From an uncultured Methanobrevibacter sp. (GTDB lineage: Archaea; Methanobacteriota; Methanobacteria; Methanobacteriales; Methanobacteriaceae), in assembly GCA_902774685.1 (NCBI GenBank), contig CACYJH010000020.1, forward strand, positions 1 through 60,886: a stretch of DNA of 60,886 nucleotides. Direction: 5' to 3'. This document shows positions 1 through 8,280 of this stretch, in pieces. Made by a program: the position numbers and the translations under genes. Each line of letters begins with the position of its first letter. The first letter of the stretch is position 1. Below the pieces are notes generated by a model, which had not been told where the DNA came from, ran no database searches, and saw only the letters and a program-made list of their open reading frames with translations.

Positions 1-1
1 A

Positions 2-112
2 TTGATCTATCAAAGGGGAGACATGCCATATAAGTTGGTGAATTTAGATGAGGAATTGGATTACAATCATGTATTCTATAGGGATGAGCTTTATTCTGTA
101 AGGAGATATTGA
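2..112 (+). CDS. Partial or very small ORF at window edge
   Basis: The frame is open from the window edge to a TGA at 110-112. It is either the C-terminal end of a gene that starts before the window, or a 29-residue protein from the ATG at 23, which has an AAAGGGGAG ribosome binding site just upstream. The product is rich in Tyr, Asp and Glu and ends RRY. I do not recognise the family. The good ribosome binding site slightly favours a short independent gene, but the edge prevents a decision. Confidence 0.35.
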   Translation: MIYQRGDMPYKLVNLDEELDYNHVFYRDELYSVRRY

Positions 113-211
113 TTAAAATAATCATATTGACTAAATTCATATAGAAAACTTTAAATGTGACTATAATCATTATAATTATTATAAAATTTAATGATTTATA
201 GGGGGAATTTT

Positions 212-343
212 ATGTACGATATATGTCCTGCTTGCGGAAGTGAATTAGACGACGAAGGAAACTGTTGGGTTTGTGGATACAGCATGCATCCATGCCATGA
301 TGTGGATGATTATGATTATGATGACTTTGCTCCACAGCCTTAG
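212..343 (+). CDS. Zinc-ribbon microprotein (43 aa)
   Basis: A 43-residue protein starting at ATG 212 behind a GGGGG ribosome binding site. It contains two knuckles, CPACG at residues 5-9 and CWVCGY at 18-23, which would form a single four-cysteine zinc ribbon, followed by an acidic His/Asp/Tyr tail. A second gene of the same design follows 21 bases downstream, so the pair looks like a duplication. Zinc ribbons of this kind usually mediate nucleic-acid or protein contacts, but no function can be assigned. The pair lies just upstream of the HEPN and nuclease genes. Confidence 0.6.
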   Translation: MYDICPACGSELDDEGNCWVCGYSMHPCHDVDDYDYDDFAPQP

Positions 344-364
344 AGCTTTAATTAGGTGATTATT

Positions 365-502
365 ATGCTTATTTGTCCGATTTGCGGTTATCCATTGGAT
401 AGTGATGGTCGTTGCTGGAACTGCGGATATTGGGTGGAGACACATCCATTGGATCCTTTTGCCCCAGGTTCCGTCTATAATGGCGGCAATAGTGATGGCT
501 AA
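365..502 (+). CDS. Zinc-ribbon microprotein (45 aa), paralogue of the previous gene
   Basis: A 45-residue protein from ATG 365, preceded by TTAGGTGAT as ribosome binding site. It has the same layout as its neighbour: CPICGYPLD, a short acidic turn, CWNCGYW, then a tail containing the shared DxFAP motif. The four cysteines at residues 4, 7, 17 and 20 predict one zinc site. Conservation of spacing and of the tail motif in two tandem copies supports real genes rather than chance ORFs. Function unknown. Confidence 0.6.
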   Translation: MLICPICGYPLDSDGRCWNCGYWVETHPLDPFAPGSVYNGGNSDG

Positions 503-859
503 TTAAAATTTTTTATTATAAAATTTTAAAAGTTTTTTCTTATTTTTTTTTTCAGGGTGTTGATTTTTTTCATTTGCTTTTTATTAATTGGAGAAAGTTC
601 TATTTTAATGAAAGATATTAATAATTGAAACAAAAAAAGGCTAGGAAGCTTTTTAAAGATAAAAATAGGTGAAGAATTAATTAGAGATATAGAAAAATAT
701 ATTAAATATTTATGTTGTGACAAATTATATTGTTTTGTATGGTCCCGAATAATTTATAAAAAATATTAAAGGTTTGGAAAAAGATGCATCTAATAGTTCT
801 GATGATAAGTAAAATTATTCTCGCTCCTAAATATCGAATTCTTATATATGAGGTATTTT
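503..859. other. AT-rich gap with degraded coding remnants
   Basis: No intact gene is seen. Around 640-812 there are short open stretches in two frames interrupted by stops, for example YIVLYGPE, then a stop, then FIKNIKGLEKDAS up to a TAA near 812. This reads like a decayed gene, but the family cannot be recognised. The last 20 bases hold the GAGGT ribosome binding site (850-854) of the next gene. Confidence 0.4.
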
Positions 860-2350
860 ATGACTAATGAAGATTTATTTTATAAAGCATACTCCTATTT
901 AAATAATGGTCAAATAGATTTAAGTAAAGAAATTTTAGATGAATTTAGGGAAAAAGAAGAAACAATAGATATAAAACTTAAAAAAGGAGCATTACTTATC
1001 GATATAGGTTCAATTTCAAATAATGAATCCTATGTAGATGAGGGAATAAAGATTTTTGAAGAATTAAAAGAAACTACGGGGATAAATGTTAATTATAATC
1101 TAGCTAATGCTTATTATGCTAAATTTCTTTTTAATAGAACCAATTATTTAACTAAAGATAATCATTTATTATTCAAGGCCAAAAAATTATATAAGGGGGA
1201 AATAATTCGCACATCCCCTCAAATTAATCCAGAATTGTATATTAATTTAGCTAATACATATGACTATATTGGCCGAACAATTGATAGTTTAGACCTTTAT
1301 GAAAAAGTTTTGAATGTTTATCCGGATAGTAGAGCATTAGTAAATAAAGGGATAACTCTTTATAAATATTCATTTTTTACTAATAGTCCTTTAATTATAT
1401 TAAAAGATGCCTATAATTGTTTTAAATTAGCATTAGAGGATTCAGATTTATATTTTGATTTAAGGGATATTTCTGAGAAATATATTGGGATTATTGAGGA
1501 TGAATTAAATGAAGGAATTCTTAATCAAGAAATAAATAATGCTTTAGAAAGATTTCCAGAAGATAATTTTGAAGAGTTTATGGTCAATTTTTGTTTAGAT
1601 AATAAATTATATTTAAATTTGTGTAATTTCTGCCAAAGGTGCGAAAATTCAATTGGGGATTCCATAGTTATAGATAATATGATAGTTAAAACTAAAAATG
1701 AACTTAAAGATGATTCTTTTTTAATTTTATCTTCATATTTAAATCAAATTAAAATGGATTATGTTTCGGCTAGATTTTTGTTAATTTTATCACAGTATGA
1801 AGACATAAATCTAGATTTTATTACTAAAAATGTTCATATTACTAATACTCTTAACTATGAAGAAAATGATATAAGGATACAATTATTAAAAAATTCTTTT
1901 ACCAGTCTTTTTAATATTTTGGATAAAATTGCATTTTTCATAAATGATTATTTAGAAATAGGAAAATCTACAAAAAATGTAGATTTTCGCAATATTTGGT
2001 TTAATAGTAAAGGAAAAAAAATTAATAAAAATATAGAATATTTAAATAACTCTGGATTAAATGCTTTATATGATATTTATTTAGATTTGGAATATGGTAA
2101 TGAAAATGGATATTTAAGAAATATTCGTAATAATTTAACCCATAACTTCTTAAGAATTTCTTTTATAAAAATTAATGAAGATGATAAAACTATTGGAGTG
2201 TTTACAAAAGACACTATAGAATTAGCTAAAATAGTTAAAAATTCGATTATATATTTAATTAGATTAGTTAATGTTCACGAAGATTTTAAATCTAAGAATA
2301 TGGTAGAAGATAATATTCCTCATTTATATGCCGATATAATTAAATTATAA
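860..2350 (+). CDS. TPR-like plus HEPN-domain protein, putative defence RNase
   Basis: 496 aa from ATG 860, chosen over the ATG at 848 because GAGGT (850-854) is correctly spaced for it. The N-terminal third is helical with TPR-like pairs, clearest around residues 120-170. The C-terminal domain ends with R423-N-N-L-T-H428, which matches the R-x4-6-H signature of HEPN ribonucleases; the arrangement resembles the LA2681-like HEPN family (recognition from memory, not a search). HEPN proteins with this motif commonly cleave RNA as toxins or abortive-infection effectors. The next gene, 20 bases downstream, encodes a PD-(D/E)XK nuclease, so the two probably form one operon. Codons are strongly AT-biased compared with the viral genes. 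Toxin activity is inferred. Confidence 0.6.
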   Translation: MTNEDLFYKAYSYLNNGQIDLSKEILDEFREKEETIDIKLKKGALLIDIGSISNNESYVDEGIKIFEELKETTGINVNYNLANAYYAKFLFNRTNYLTKDNHLLFKAKKLYKGEIIRTSPQINPELYINLANTYDYIGRTIDSLDLYEKVLNVYPDSRALVNKGITLYKYSFFTNSPLIILKDAYNCFKLALEDSDLYFDLRDISEKYIGIIEDELNEGILNQEINNALERFPEDNFEEFMVNFCLDNKLYLNLCNFCQRCENSIGDSIVIDNMIVKTKNELKDDSFLILSSYLNQIKMDYVSARFLLILSQYEDINLDFITKNVHITNTLNYEENDIRIQLLKNSFTSLFNILDKIAFFINDYLEIGKSTKNVDFRNIWFNSKGKKINKNIEYLNNSGLNALYDIYLDLEYGNENGYLRNIRNNLTHNFLRISFIKINEDDKTIGVFTKDTIELAKIVKNSIIYLIRLVNVHEDFKSKNMVEDNIPHLYADIIKL

Positions 2351-2370
2351 TTTTTGTCTAGTGATTTATT

Positions 2371-4419
2371 ATGTTAGAAGAATTTATGAGTTCCATTAAT
2401 GCAAATACTGCAAATGTTTATTCTGAAGAAGAATTTATAAGTGAATATTCTAAAAAGGAATGTTTTAATCATAAAGAGAATCCCAGTACAGTTATTTTCC
2501 ATCATATTCAGAATTTATTAGAGGAATCAAAAAATCAAGAAACAATCCCTCTTAATAAATTAAATGATTTTCAAAAAGAGTTAGTTTATAGATATGTTAT
2601 TTATAATGAGGAGGTTTTTAATTGTCTTTCGATTATAAATATTATTAGTGATGCTAATAGGCAGATTAAAGCAGATTTACCATTATTTGATAGCATTAAT
2701 TGGAAAAATATTGTTATTTCTTGTAAAAATTATTTAAATTTTTCTAACGGGTTAAAAATAACTTCCGATAATATAAAACACAATTATAATAAGGATTTCT
2801 CAAGAGCAGAGTCTATAAAATTCTTAATGAAAAAAGGTTGCGATATTGAAATTCATAATTCTGATATAATAATATTTGGATTAGAAGAATTGTATGATGA
2901 ATTAGATAAAAAGATTAAGAAAATTGGTGGAATAAATCTTATTTTTTTAATATTTGAATTGTTAGAATATAATAATAAATTTCATCGCTTTATTTTTAGA
3001 AGAACATTAAATATGACTGAAATTACAGATCCCTTTATACCTTATGGGTATATTTTGAATTTGGCATTGAAACATCCCCAATATAAAAATCAGACAAAAC
3101 ATATTAAGGTTATAAATTTACTTAATGAAATTGTTGAATTAGCGACTGCATTAACTAATGGAGTTTTCGATGTTCAATATTATAATATATTTTCACATGT
3201 ATTCCAATCTGGAAAAACATTGAATGAATATCTTCATAATATAGTTTTACACGATACTCTATTTACCATTCCACAATCAAATATTTCTTATGAAATAAAT
3301 TTATGTAAAATCTTATTTGATTTTGATGATGATTTTTTTAAAGATGCTTTGGAATTTTCATTAAATGATTTATTGCTTGTCATGAAGCATATACAAAATT
3401 TAGATAAATTTAATAGAGGAAGACCAATATTATTTTCATTAGAAAAAGATATTATTATACAAAATTTAACTTTTGATGAAATTATTAAAATTTTAGATTT
3501 TTTCTCGCATGATAAATGTAATTCAGATTACTTAAAACCTGATGATTATTCTAAAATAGATTTTTGGAAGAAACCTTTAATAAAACTCTCTCATAACTAT
3601 TATTTTTTACCTTCTCTTTCTTGGTCTTCACAAAATTTATATGAATGTATTGTAAGTTCTTTAAGAATGCCCTATAAAAATAAATTTAATAAAAATTTAG
3701 ATGAAGATTTGGGGAAACGTTTAGAGTTGTTTTTACAGTTAACTTTTAAAGAAAATAATATTAAATATTATACTGGAAATTTTGATGAGTATGGGATTAA
3801 AGGGGAATGTGATTTTTTGATAGAATGTAATCCAGCTATCATTATTATAGAATTAAAAAAGAAAGTATTAACCACTAATTCAAAATCTGGAAAAGATTAT
3901 TCTATTTTCATTGATTTATTAAATAGTTTATTAAAGTCACAATACCAATCAAGTAAAGTAGAATTTTTATTAAGAAAATATGGTTCAATCACTTTAAAAG
4001 ATGATAATAAAGAAAAGAATATTCATTTTAATAATCGCAGAATCGTAAGAATATCCTTGACTCACTTAGATTATGGGATGCTACAGAATAATTTAGTTTC
4101 AACAAATTTTTTAAAATCTTTATTGAATTATTCTTATGGTATAGAAAATGGGGATGTTAAATTAAATAGAAAATTCGAAGATTTTGAGGAGAATAGAAAA
4201 CTTTGGGTTGATTTATTTAATGCATTATGTGAACTTGATAATAATTTAGGCAGGAATCTGTTTTTTGAATATTATTTTTTAGATTTAAATAAATTTTTAA
4301 CAATTCTAAATGAGTCTGAAGATAATAATTCATTTTTTGAGAATTTACCTAAAGATAATTTTTTTCATATTAGTGAATTAGATTGGTATTTTGTTTATGA
4401 TAGGTTATTAAGTATATGA
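2371..4419 (+). CDS. Large protein with C-terminal PD-(D/E)XK nuclease domain
   Basis: 682 aa. The first 440 residues are helical and unrecognised. Near residue 450 begins a restriction-endonuclease-like core: a helix with a Glu (GKRLELFLQ), then GECDFLIE with D481, then IIIIELKKK with E494 and K496, followed by a Gln-containing helix (SLLKSQYQ). This order is the classical PD-(D/E)XK active site. Helical C-terminal tail. It follows the HEPN gene by 20 bases with an AGTGAT ribosome binding site at 2360-2365. Together they make a two-gene RNase plus DNase-type module inside a provirus region, which suggests anti-virus defence; I do not recognise it as a named system. Confidence 0.55.
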   Translation: MLEEFMSSINANTANVYSEEEFISEYSKKECFNHKENPSTVIFHHIQNLLEESKNQETIPLNKLNDFQKELVYRYVIYNEEVFNCLSIINIISDANRQIKADLPLFDSINWKNIVISCKNYLNFSNGLKITSDNIKHNYNKDFSRAESIKFLMKKGCDIEIHNSDIIIFGLEELYDELDKKIKKIGGINLIFLIFELLEYNNKFHRFIFRRTLNMTEITDPFIPYGYILNLALKHPQYKNQTKHIKVINLLNEIVELATALTNGVFDVQYYNIFSHVFQSGKTLNEYLHNIVLHDTLFTIPQSNISYEINLCKILFDFDDDFFKDALEFSLNDLLLVMKHIQNLDKFNRGRPILFSLEKDIIIQNLTFDEIIKILDFFSHDKCNSDYLKPDDYSKIDFWKKPLIKLSHNYYFLPSLSWSSQNLYECIVSSLRMPYKNKFNKNLDEDLGKRLELFLQLTFKENNIKYYTGNFDEYGIKGECDFLIECNPAIIIIELKKKVLTTNSKSGKDYSIFIDLLNSLLKSQYQSSKVEFLLRKYGSITLKDDNKEKNIHFNNRRIVRISLTHLDYGMLQNNLVSTNFLKSLLNYSYGIENGDVKLNRKFEDFEENRKLWVDLFNALCELDNNLGRNLFFEYYFLDLNKFLTILNESEDNNSFFENLPKDNFFHISELDWYFVYDRLLSI

Positions 4420-4774
4420 ATTTAATATGTTCGACTATAAAAAATCTCCAGATTAAAGTATTTTTTCTTCTCATTTTTTTTATTCTGAAAGAAACAAGTG
4501 TTACTCATACATTATTTTGTTTTCATGTCTTTTTATGATTCTATTTCATTAAATAAATATCTTTCTATAAAGAGTTTACGTTTACTATTTTTTATTTTTT
4601 TATTTTTTATATTATGAGTTATTAGAGATTTTCCTTTATAACTATTATGCTCTATCTAAATATTTCTTATTTTTACTTTATTGTATAATTTATCTGTGGT
4701 TTTAGATTTAGATTTGACAGCACCAGAAGACAATCCTCATTTGATGAGTAGATAGCTTAAAGAGGGAAAAACTT
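4420..4774. other. Gap with a portal-gene relic
   Basis: AT-rich and without an intact gene. It begins with T-rich stretches that could end the upstream operon. Near its end (4711-4755) is a short decayed coding piece described separately, followed by the ribosome binding site AGAGGG for the next small gene. Confidence 0.5.
4693..4755 (+). pseudogene. Relic of a phage portal protein C-terminus
   Basis: Read in the frame of 4711, this stretch gives LTAPEDNP followed by HLMSR and a TAG stop. The intact portal gene at 11258-12925 contains the same eight residues, LTAPEDNP, near 12650-12680. At base level about 21 of 24 positions agree over this block. No start or upstream domain survives. The best explanation is the leftover end of a second portal gene from an older or recombined provirus. 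Confidence 0.45.
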
Positions 4775-4888
4775 ATGAATAGACCGTTTAATGAAACTCT
4801 AACTAATCGTATAAAAATTGAATGTAAAGATTATAAGACTTTTAAAAATCTTGTTGATGCAGTTTATACAATACTGGAAAGGGAGTAA
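4775..4888 (+). CDS. Small viral protein (37 aa)
   Basis: 37 residues from ATG 4775 with ribosome binding site AGAGGG at 4761-4766. The stop TAA shares its last base with the ATG of the next gene (TAATG), so the two are translationally coupled. Charged and helical, ending ILERE. Family not recognised. It opens a run of eight further overlapping small genes that ends at 6980, typical of viral early operons. Confidence 0.45.
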   Translation: MNRPFNETLTNRIKIECKDYKTFKNLVDAVYTILERE

Positions 4889-5154
4889 TGAGGGTTATGA
4901 GTAGAGAGAAAAACATCAAGATCCGTGTAGGCATGCGTGTTTTCCTGGAATGCAACAAGGGCAAAAAATATACTGCCAAGGAAATATGTGATTTTTTGAA
5001 CCGTGTAATAAATTCAAGGCAATGGTTAATAACCCCTAAGGGGATTGGGAAATTGTTTAATATGGATAGATGTGGGACTTCTACATTGTTATATCCTGTG
5101 AAATGTGAAGAGACCAATAAAGGCCATAGGGTCTATTGGATAGAAAAAAACTGA
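4888..5154 (+). CDS. Small viral protein, possible winged-helix DNA-binding
   Basis: 88 aa, coupled to the gene before it by a TAATG overlap; the ATG at 4897 is an alternative start. Basic protein with a helix-turn-helix-like stretch, YTAKEICDFLNRV, followed by a second helix (ITPKGIGKLFNM) and a strand-turn-strand ending RVYWIEK. This pattern resembles the winged helix of small phage or archaeal regulators. No exact family is recognised. A regulator of the overlapping small-gene operon would fit. Confidence 0.5.
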   Translation: MRVMSREKNIKIRVGMRVFLECNKGKKYTAKEICDFLNRVINSRQWLITPKGIGKLFNMDRCGTSTLLYPVKCEETNKGHRVYWIEKN

Positions 5155-5166
5155 TGGTGATGTTTT

Positions 5167-5337
5167 TTGAATCAGAAAAACGAGATCATGAGGAGCATAA
5201 GGAATGGATTGGAAGTAAGGCGTAAAAAACTGGCCGAACTTGAAACCAAGACATTGGATAATGAGATAAATGATAGGATTAATCATTTAAGGAAGGAGAT
5301 TAGGATTTTAGAATCCGAACTAGATGCATTATTATGA
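5167..5337 (+). CDS. Small coiled-coil viral protein, TTG start
   Basis: 56 residues starting at TTG 5167 and preceded by GGTGATG at 5157-5163. Almost entirely a charged helix with heptad-like Leu/Ile spacing, likely a short coiled coil. Its stop overlaps the next gene's start as ATGA (5334-5337), so it belongs to the same coupled run. It is too short to be found by an ORF cut-off of 60 residues. Function unknown. Confidence 0.45.
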   Translation: MNQKNEIMRSIRNGLEVRRKKLAELETKTLDNEINDRINHLRKEIRILESELDALL

Positions 5338-5660
5338 AACCTGAAGAAGACCATAGCTGGAGCTATTGCAAATGGTGCAAGACACCATTCAAAAGGACCC
5401 ATAACCATATGAAGTATTGCAGCGATGAATGCAGATGCAATGCTCTACGAGAACAGAAAGCCAAATACCAAGCCAAACGCAGACTCCTTGCAAAGAAGGG
5501 AATACTTGTTTTGCCAGAGTATAAGAAATATGGTTTGGGGTCTTACGGCACTTCATCTACGAGTCATCGTAAATCAGATTTCACCAAGGAATATGAAAGC
5601 ATTCAGAAAGAGTTTGAGCATTTAAGATTAAAGAAAAAGAAACAAAGAGAGGAAATATGA
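5334..5660 (+). CDS. Zinc-finger viral protein
   Basis: 108 aa. Residues 12-35 carry CKWC, then THNHMKYCSDEC, a four-cysteine treble-clef-like finger of the kind seen in small phage and transposon proteins. A strongly basic helical tail follows, with Lys/Arg-rich coiled-coil character at the C-terminus. Its start overlaps the upstream stop (ATGA) and its stop overlaps the next start. DNA or RNA binding is likely; the family is not identified. An HNH nuclease was considered, but the catalytic His/Asn positions are not present. Confidence 0.55.
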   Translation: MKPEEDHSWSYCKWCKTPFKRTHNHMKYCSDECRCNALREQKAKYQAKRRLLAKKGILVLPEYKKYGLGSYGTSSTSHRKSDFTKEYESIQKEFEHLRLKKKKQREEI

Positions 5661-5884
5661 TGGTAACTTATGAAGGAGATTACTATATAGAGTTGAATCC
5701 TGAACTTTTAAGATGGGAATTGTACTGCTGGACTAGTGAAGGCTCCAGGCTTGTGACAAGCTGGAGCTATAAGAACACCTTCACTTTCAAGGAAGCGAAA
5801 AAGATTGTTGAAAGGATTAAAAAGAGCATTGAATCTGAACCTTACCGTAGGGAGTGGGAGTATGAGCTTCAAGTATCCTCATGA
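5657..5884 (+). CDS. Small hypothetical viral protein
   Basis: 75 aa, starting inside an ATGA overlap with the previous gene. It has a beta-rich N-terminus with YEGDYYIELNPE and several Trp residues, then a helix, FKEAKKIVERIKKSI. The shape is like small single-domain phage proteins of unknown role. Its end overlaps the next gene by 23 bases. No family recognised. Confidence 0.5.
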   Translation: MMVTYEGDYYIELNPELLRWELYCWTSEGSRLVTSWSYKNTFTFKEAKKIVERIKKSIESEPYRREWEYELQVSS

Positions 5885-6305
5885 AAACATTATAATGGAA
5901 CCTACACCTAATGCCGCTTACATCTACGACAACAAAGAGAATAGGGAGGAATGCCTAAAAGATACAAGGTTGCATCAAAAAGCTGTTAAACAGTTAATGT
6001 ATGTGATAGCAGATGAAATATATGTTCGTGCTGCCTATCATGATCATACCAAGCTTGAAGATGAAGACTTGACATTCGAGAAACATATGAGCCTTGAGAG
6101 GCACCACTTAAACCTGCCTTCAGGTGTTCATAAAGATGTTAATGTCATAGATCTTGTCGAATTCATTTGCGATTGCATCAGTGCAGGTGCTCAAAGAAGC
6201 CAATCATTGAACTTCAATTACTTAAAGGTTGATGAATCCTTGCTCCAGCCTATTATAAATAATACTGCTTTTGATTTGTGGAAGATTGTTAGGGTTAAAA
6301 GGTGA
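5862..6305 (+). CDS. DUF5662-like viral protein
   Basis: 147 aa from ATG 5862, preferred over the upstream in-frame ATG at 5805 because GGGAGTGGGA lies directly before it. The middle has YHDHTKLED followed by an EKHMSLERHHLNLP segment. This His/Asp-rich helical pattern resembles the phage family DUF5662 (recognised from memory). Metal binding by the conserved His/Asp residues is plausible. It sits in the overlapping small-gene operon. Confidence 0.55.
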   Translation: MSFKYPHENIIMEPTPNAAYIYDNKENREECLKDTRLHQKAVKQLMYVIADEIYVRAAYHDHTKLEDEDLTFEKHMSLERHHLNLPSGVHKDVNVIDLVEFICDCISAGAQRSQSLNFNYLKVDESLLQPIINNTAFDLWKIVRVKR

Positions 6306-6314
6306 GAAGGTTTT

Positions 6315-6524
6315 ATGAGGAATCATGTTTTTCGTTGCAGTTATTGTGGCAGCACTCATAAGAGGCCTGTTTGGTTTCTTTTATTGTATCATGTCTTTAG
6401 GGATAGGTATTATTTGGTTTGTGATGTTTGTCATAGGACTAATTGTTTTTTGTTAAGTTTAAGGGTGGTGCATGATAGCTTGGATAGTAAGGAGAAGGAA
6501 AGCATTGGAAAAAGCATTTGGTAA
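6315..6524 (+). CDS. Small zinc-finger viral protein
   Basis: 69 aa with two CxxC pairs: CSYC at residues 8-11 and CDVC near residues 36-39, predicting a zinc ribbon. The segment between the pairs is hydrophobic and aromatic. The ribosome binding site is AGAAGG just upstream. The next gene starts 53 bases before this one ends, in another frame, which is a large overlap even for this compact operon. Confidence 0.45.
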   Translation: MRNHVFRCSYCGSTHKRPVWFLLLYHVFRDRYYLVCDVCHRTNCFLLSLRVVHDSLDSKEKESIGKSIW

Positions 6525-6699
6525 TTTTGATGGAAAAAGTAAAAAGCATGAAACAACAAAACATTACTTGACAATACAATTGGAAGAAGGAATAGTTATA
6601 GAGTGGGTGGATGACAGTTTCCTTATTAAAGGGCCGTTCACTTGCAAGATAATTGATAATGATGTTATAAGGATAAAGAATAAAAAGGGGATTAAATAA
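6472..6699 (+). CDS. Small hypothetical viral protein
   Basis: 75 aa from ATG 6472, with GGTGG just upstream. It has a basic N-terminal helix (RRRKALEKAF), then a compact beta-strand pattern. Family not recognised. It ends in a TAATG overlap with the next gene. Confidence 0.45.
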   Translation: MIAWIVRRRKALEKAFGNFDGKSKKHETTKHYLTIQLEEGIVIEWVDDSFLIKGPFTCKIIDNDVIRIKNKKGIK

Positions 6700-6980
6700 T
6701 GGGTAGTGAACAAATCTTTATTGATGATAAGCATGTTGGTGAAATAATCAGACTGGATGAAACATGGACTATAAAAATTGAATACGGATATTATGATGAA
6801 AGTAAATATGGTTCTTTTTATTACAATACTGATCCTATTAAATTAACTAAATTGTTTAGCCAACATAAAGAAGTGATGGATTCATTCGGTAAAATCGAAA
6901 GATTAGAATGTAACTGCAGATTGATTACTCTTTATGAAAAAGGGAAAGTTGTTTCATGGATTATTAAAGCTTACCCATAA
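6699..6980 (+). CDS. Small hypothetical viral protein, last of early operon
   Basis: 93 aa, starting in a TAATG overlap. Beta-rich with many Tyr residues, a short helix, and a CNC motif near residue 72. No family recognised. It ends the overlapping run; a T-rich stretch follows (6981-7020), and a promoter-like TATA (TTTATATATT, 7029-7038) lies before the 30-bp repeat. Confidence 0.5.
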   Translation: MGSEQIFIDDKHVGEIIRLDETWTIKIEYGYYDESKYGSFYYNTDPIKLTKLFSQHKEVMDSFGKIERLECNCRLITLYEKGKVVSWIIKAYP

Positions 6981-7041
6981 TTTTTTCTCTTATTTTTTTA
7001 CTAATTTTCTTATTTTTTAATAGTTAAGTTTATATATTAGT

Positions 7042-7071
7042 TTTCTAATTTTCCACTATGTATAGTGAAGA
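7042..7071 (+). repeat. 30-bp repeat element, copy 1
   Basis: This 30-bp sequence is identical to 21247-21276 and is matched imperfectly at 11126-11145. It contains the palindrome CACTAT-GT-ATAGTG (7054-7067) flanked by conserved TTTTCC and GAAGA. A TATA-like TTTATATATT lies just upstream. Confidence 0.75.
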
Positions 7072-7800
7072 AGAGGTAAAAAAATTTTTTAAAATTAATC
7101 ATTTTTACATAGTGTAAAAAAAAAATTTTTTTCAAAGTAAACCTAAAAATAAACATTATTTTTTATACACTACAAAAAAATCTGATTTAATTATAAAACT
7201 TTTTTTTACCATATTCTTTAAAAAATTTTCGTCTTATCATTTCAAAAAAAAGAGAATGGGAAAATAACATTTAATGGGGACGAATAAAATGATTGGTTAA
7301 AAAAAATTAATTGGTAAAAAAATTATTAATTTGGGGTTGTTGAATAAAGGTCCAGACAATAGAAAAAAGGAAAAAACATGATATGAATGGGTAATATGAT
7401 AGTACTTTGGATTAATCATTTACTATTTTAAAAATATTCTCACTTGTGCAAAAAAAGTTTTTATATTTTTTTTATCCTTCTTCAAAAGAAATATAATAAT
7501 TGTTTCGGTTTTTCTTTTCTATGATTCAAAAATAAATTTTTATAGCTAATTTCATAAAATTTTTGTATCTCATTTCGTCGTAAAAAAACATAAAAATAAT
7601 TTTAATTAAATGGGCTTCTGATAAAAAAATAAAGTACATCATATTTATCCAAAGAAATAATTTTTTCTTCTTTGTTTGGATCTTTACTCAACAACCTCAA
7701 TATAACATTTTTACTGGTTAAAACAATACAATCATAGTATCCTCCTCATTTCTTTCTCCTCCTTTTTTATATATGATGAAAGTTCATATGGGGTTAGGGC

Positions 7801-7840
7801 CATATCATTTAACCCCCTCTTTAATAAAAGAGGGGATATG
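7801..7840 (+). other. Strong hairpin in non-coding tract
   Basis: The stem CCCCTCTTT (7814-7822) pairs perfectly with AAAGAGGGG (7827-7835) around an AATA loop. An outer pair, CATATC (7801-7806) and GATATG (7835-7840), surrounds it. Immediately upstream is another possible stem, ATATGG with CCATAT. The lack of a following T run argues against a simple terminator. Confidence 0.6.
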
Positions 7841-8280
7841 ATGATGAGTTTTAATTACAAAAGCACTAATATGATTATTTTTTTTGGTGGAAAAAATAAT
7901 AATAAAAAAACTTCAGTAAAAAAAGGGTAAAAAGAAAAAAATAGGTTAAAAGAAAATTAGATTTGAAAAGGAAAAAAACATAAATTAAAACTCACATTTT
8001 AACAATTATTTTTTCCTTTAAAATAAATTTTAATAAAGAAAGAATTTTTTAATGATTAACCCAAATTGTATAGAAGGTTTAAACCCTTCAAACCCCCCTC
8101 CAACAATAAACAATAAACTAAACCTTTTACAAAAACTCAATAAAATATTAAAAGTAAGATAAGCAAAAAATTAAATAATTTTTTCCTTTTATCATTTCCA
8201 AAAAAACCATTTATCAACTTCTTTTTACTTTTTTTTATAAAGATTTTGGAAGAAAACAGATAAAAGGAGACCTTATCAAA

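Larger units (their letters stand above)
6981..8280. other. 1.3 kb non-coding tract between viral modules
   Basis: No gene of convincing length on either strand. It contains the first copy of the 30-bp repeat (7042-7071), a TTTTACA-TAG-TGTAAAA inverted repeat (about 7102-7118), a strong GC-paired hairpin (7814-7835) nested in a CATATC/GATATG pair, and a GGTTTAAACC palindrome (8076-8085). Such a tract in a compact viral genome could hold an origin, a packaging site or a non-coding RNA. Which of these applies cannot be told by eye. Confidence 0.5.

Noticed and set aside
245..445. Reverse-strand open frame over the zinc-ribbon genes
   Set aside because: It is antisense to two genes with good ribosome binding sites and conserved cysteines; its own product is low-complexity.
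5334..5660. HNH endonuclease
   Set aside because: Cysteine pairs are present, but the catalytic His and Asn positions are missing.
7058..7117. Short frame MYSEEEV... beginning within the 30-bp repeat, and similar ones at 11137 and 21263
   Set aside because: The ATG lies inside the repeat palindrome, the frames diverge at once after it, and there is no ribosome binding site.
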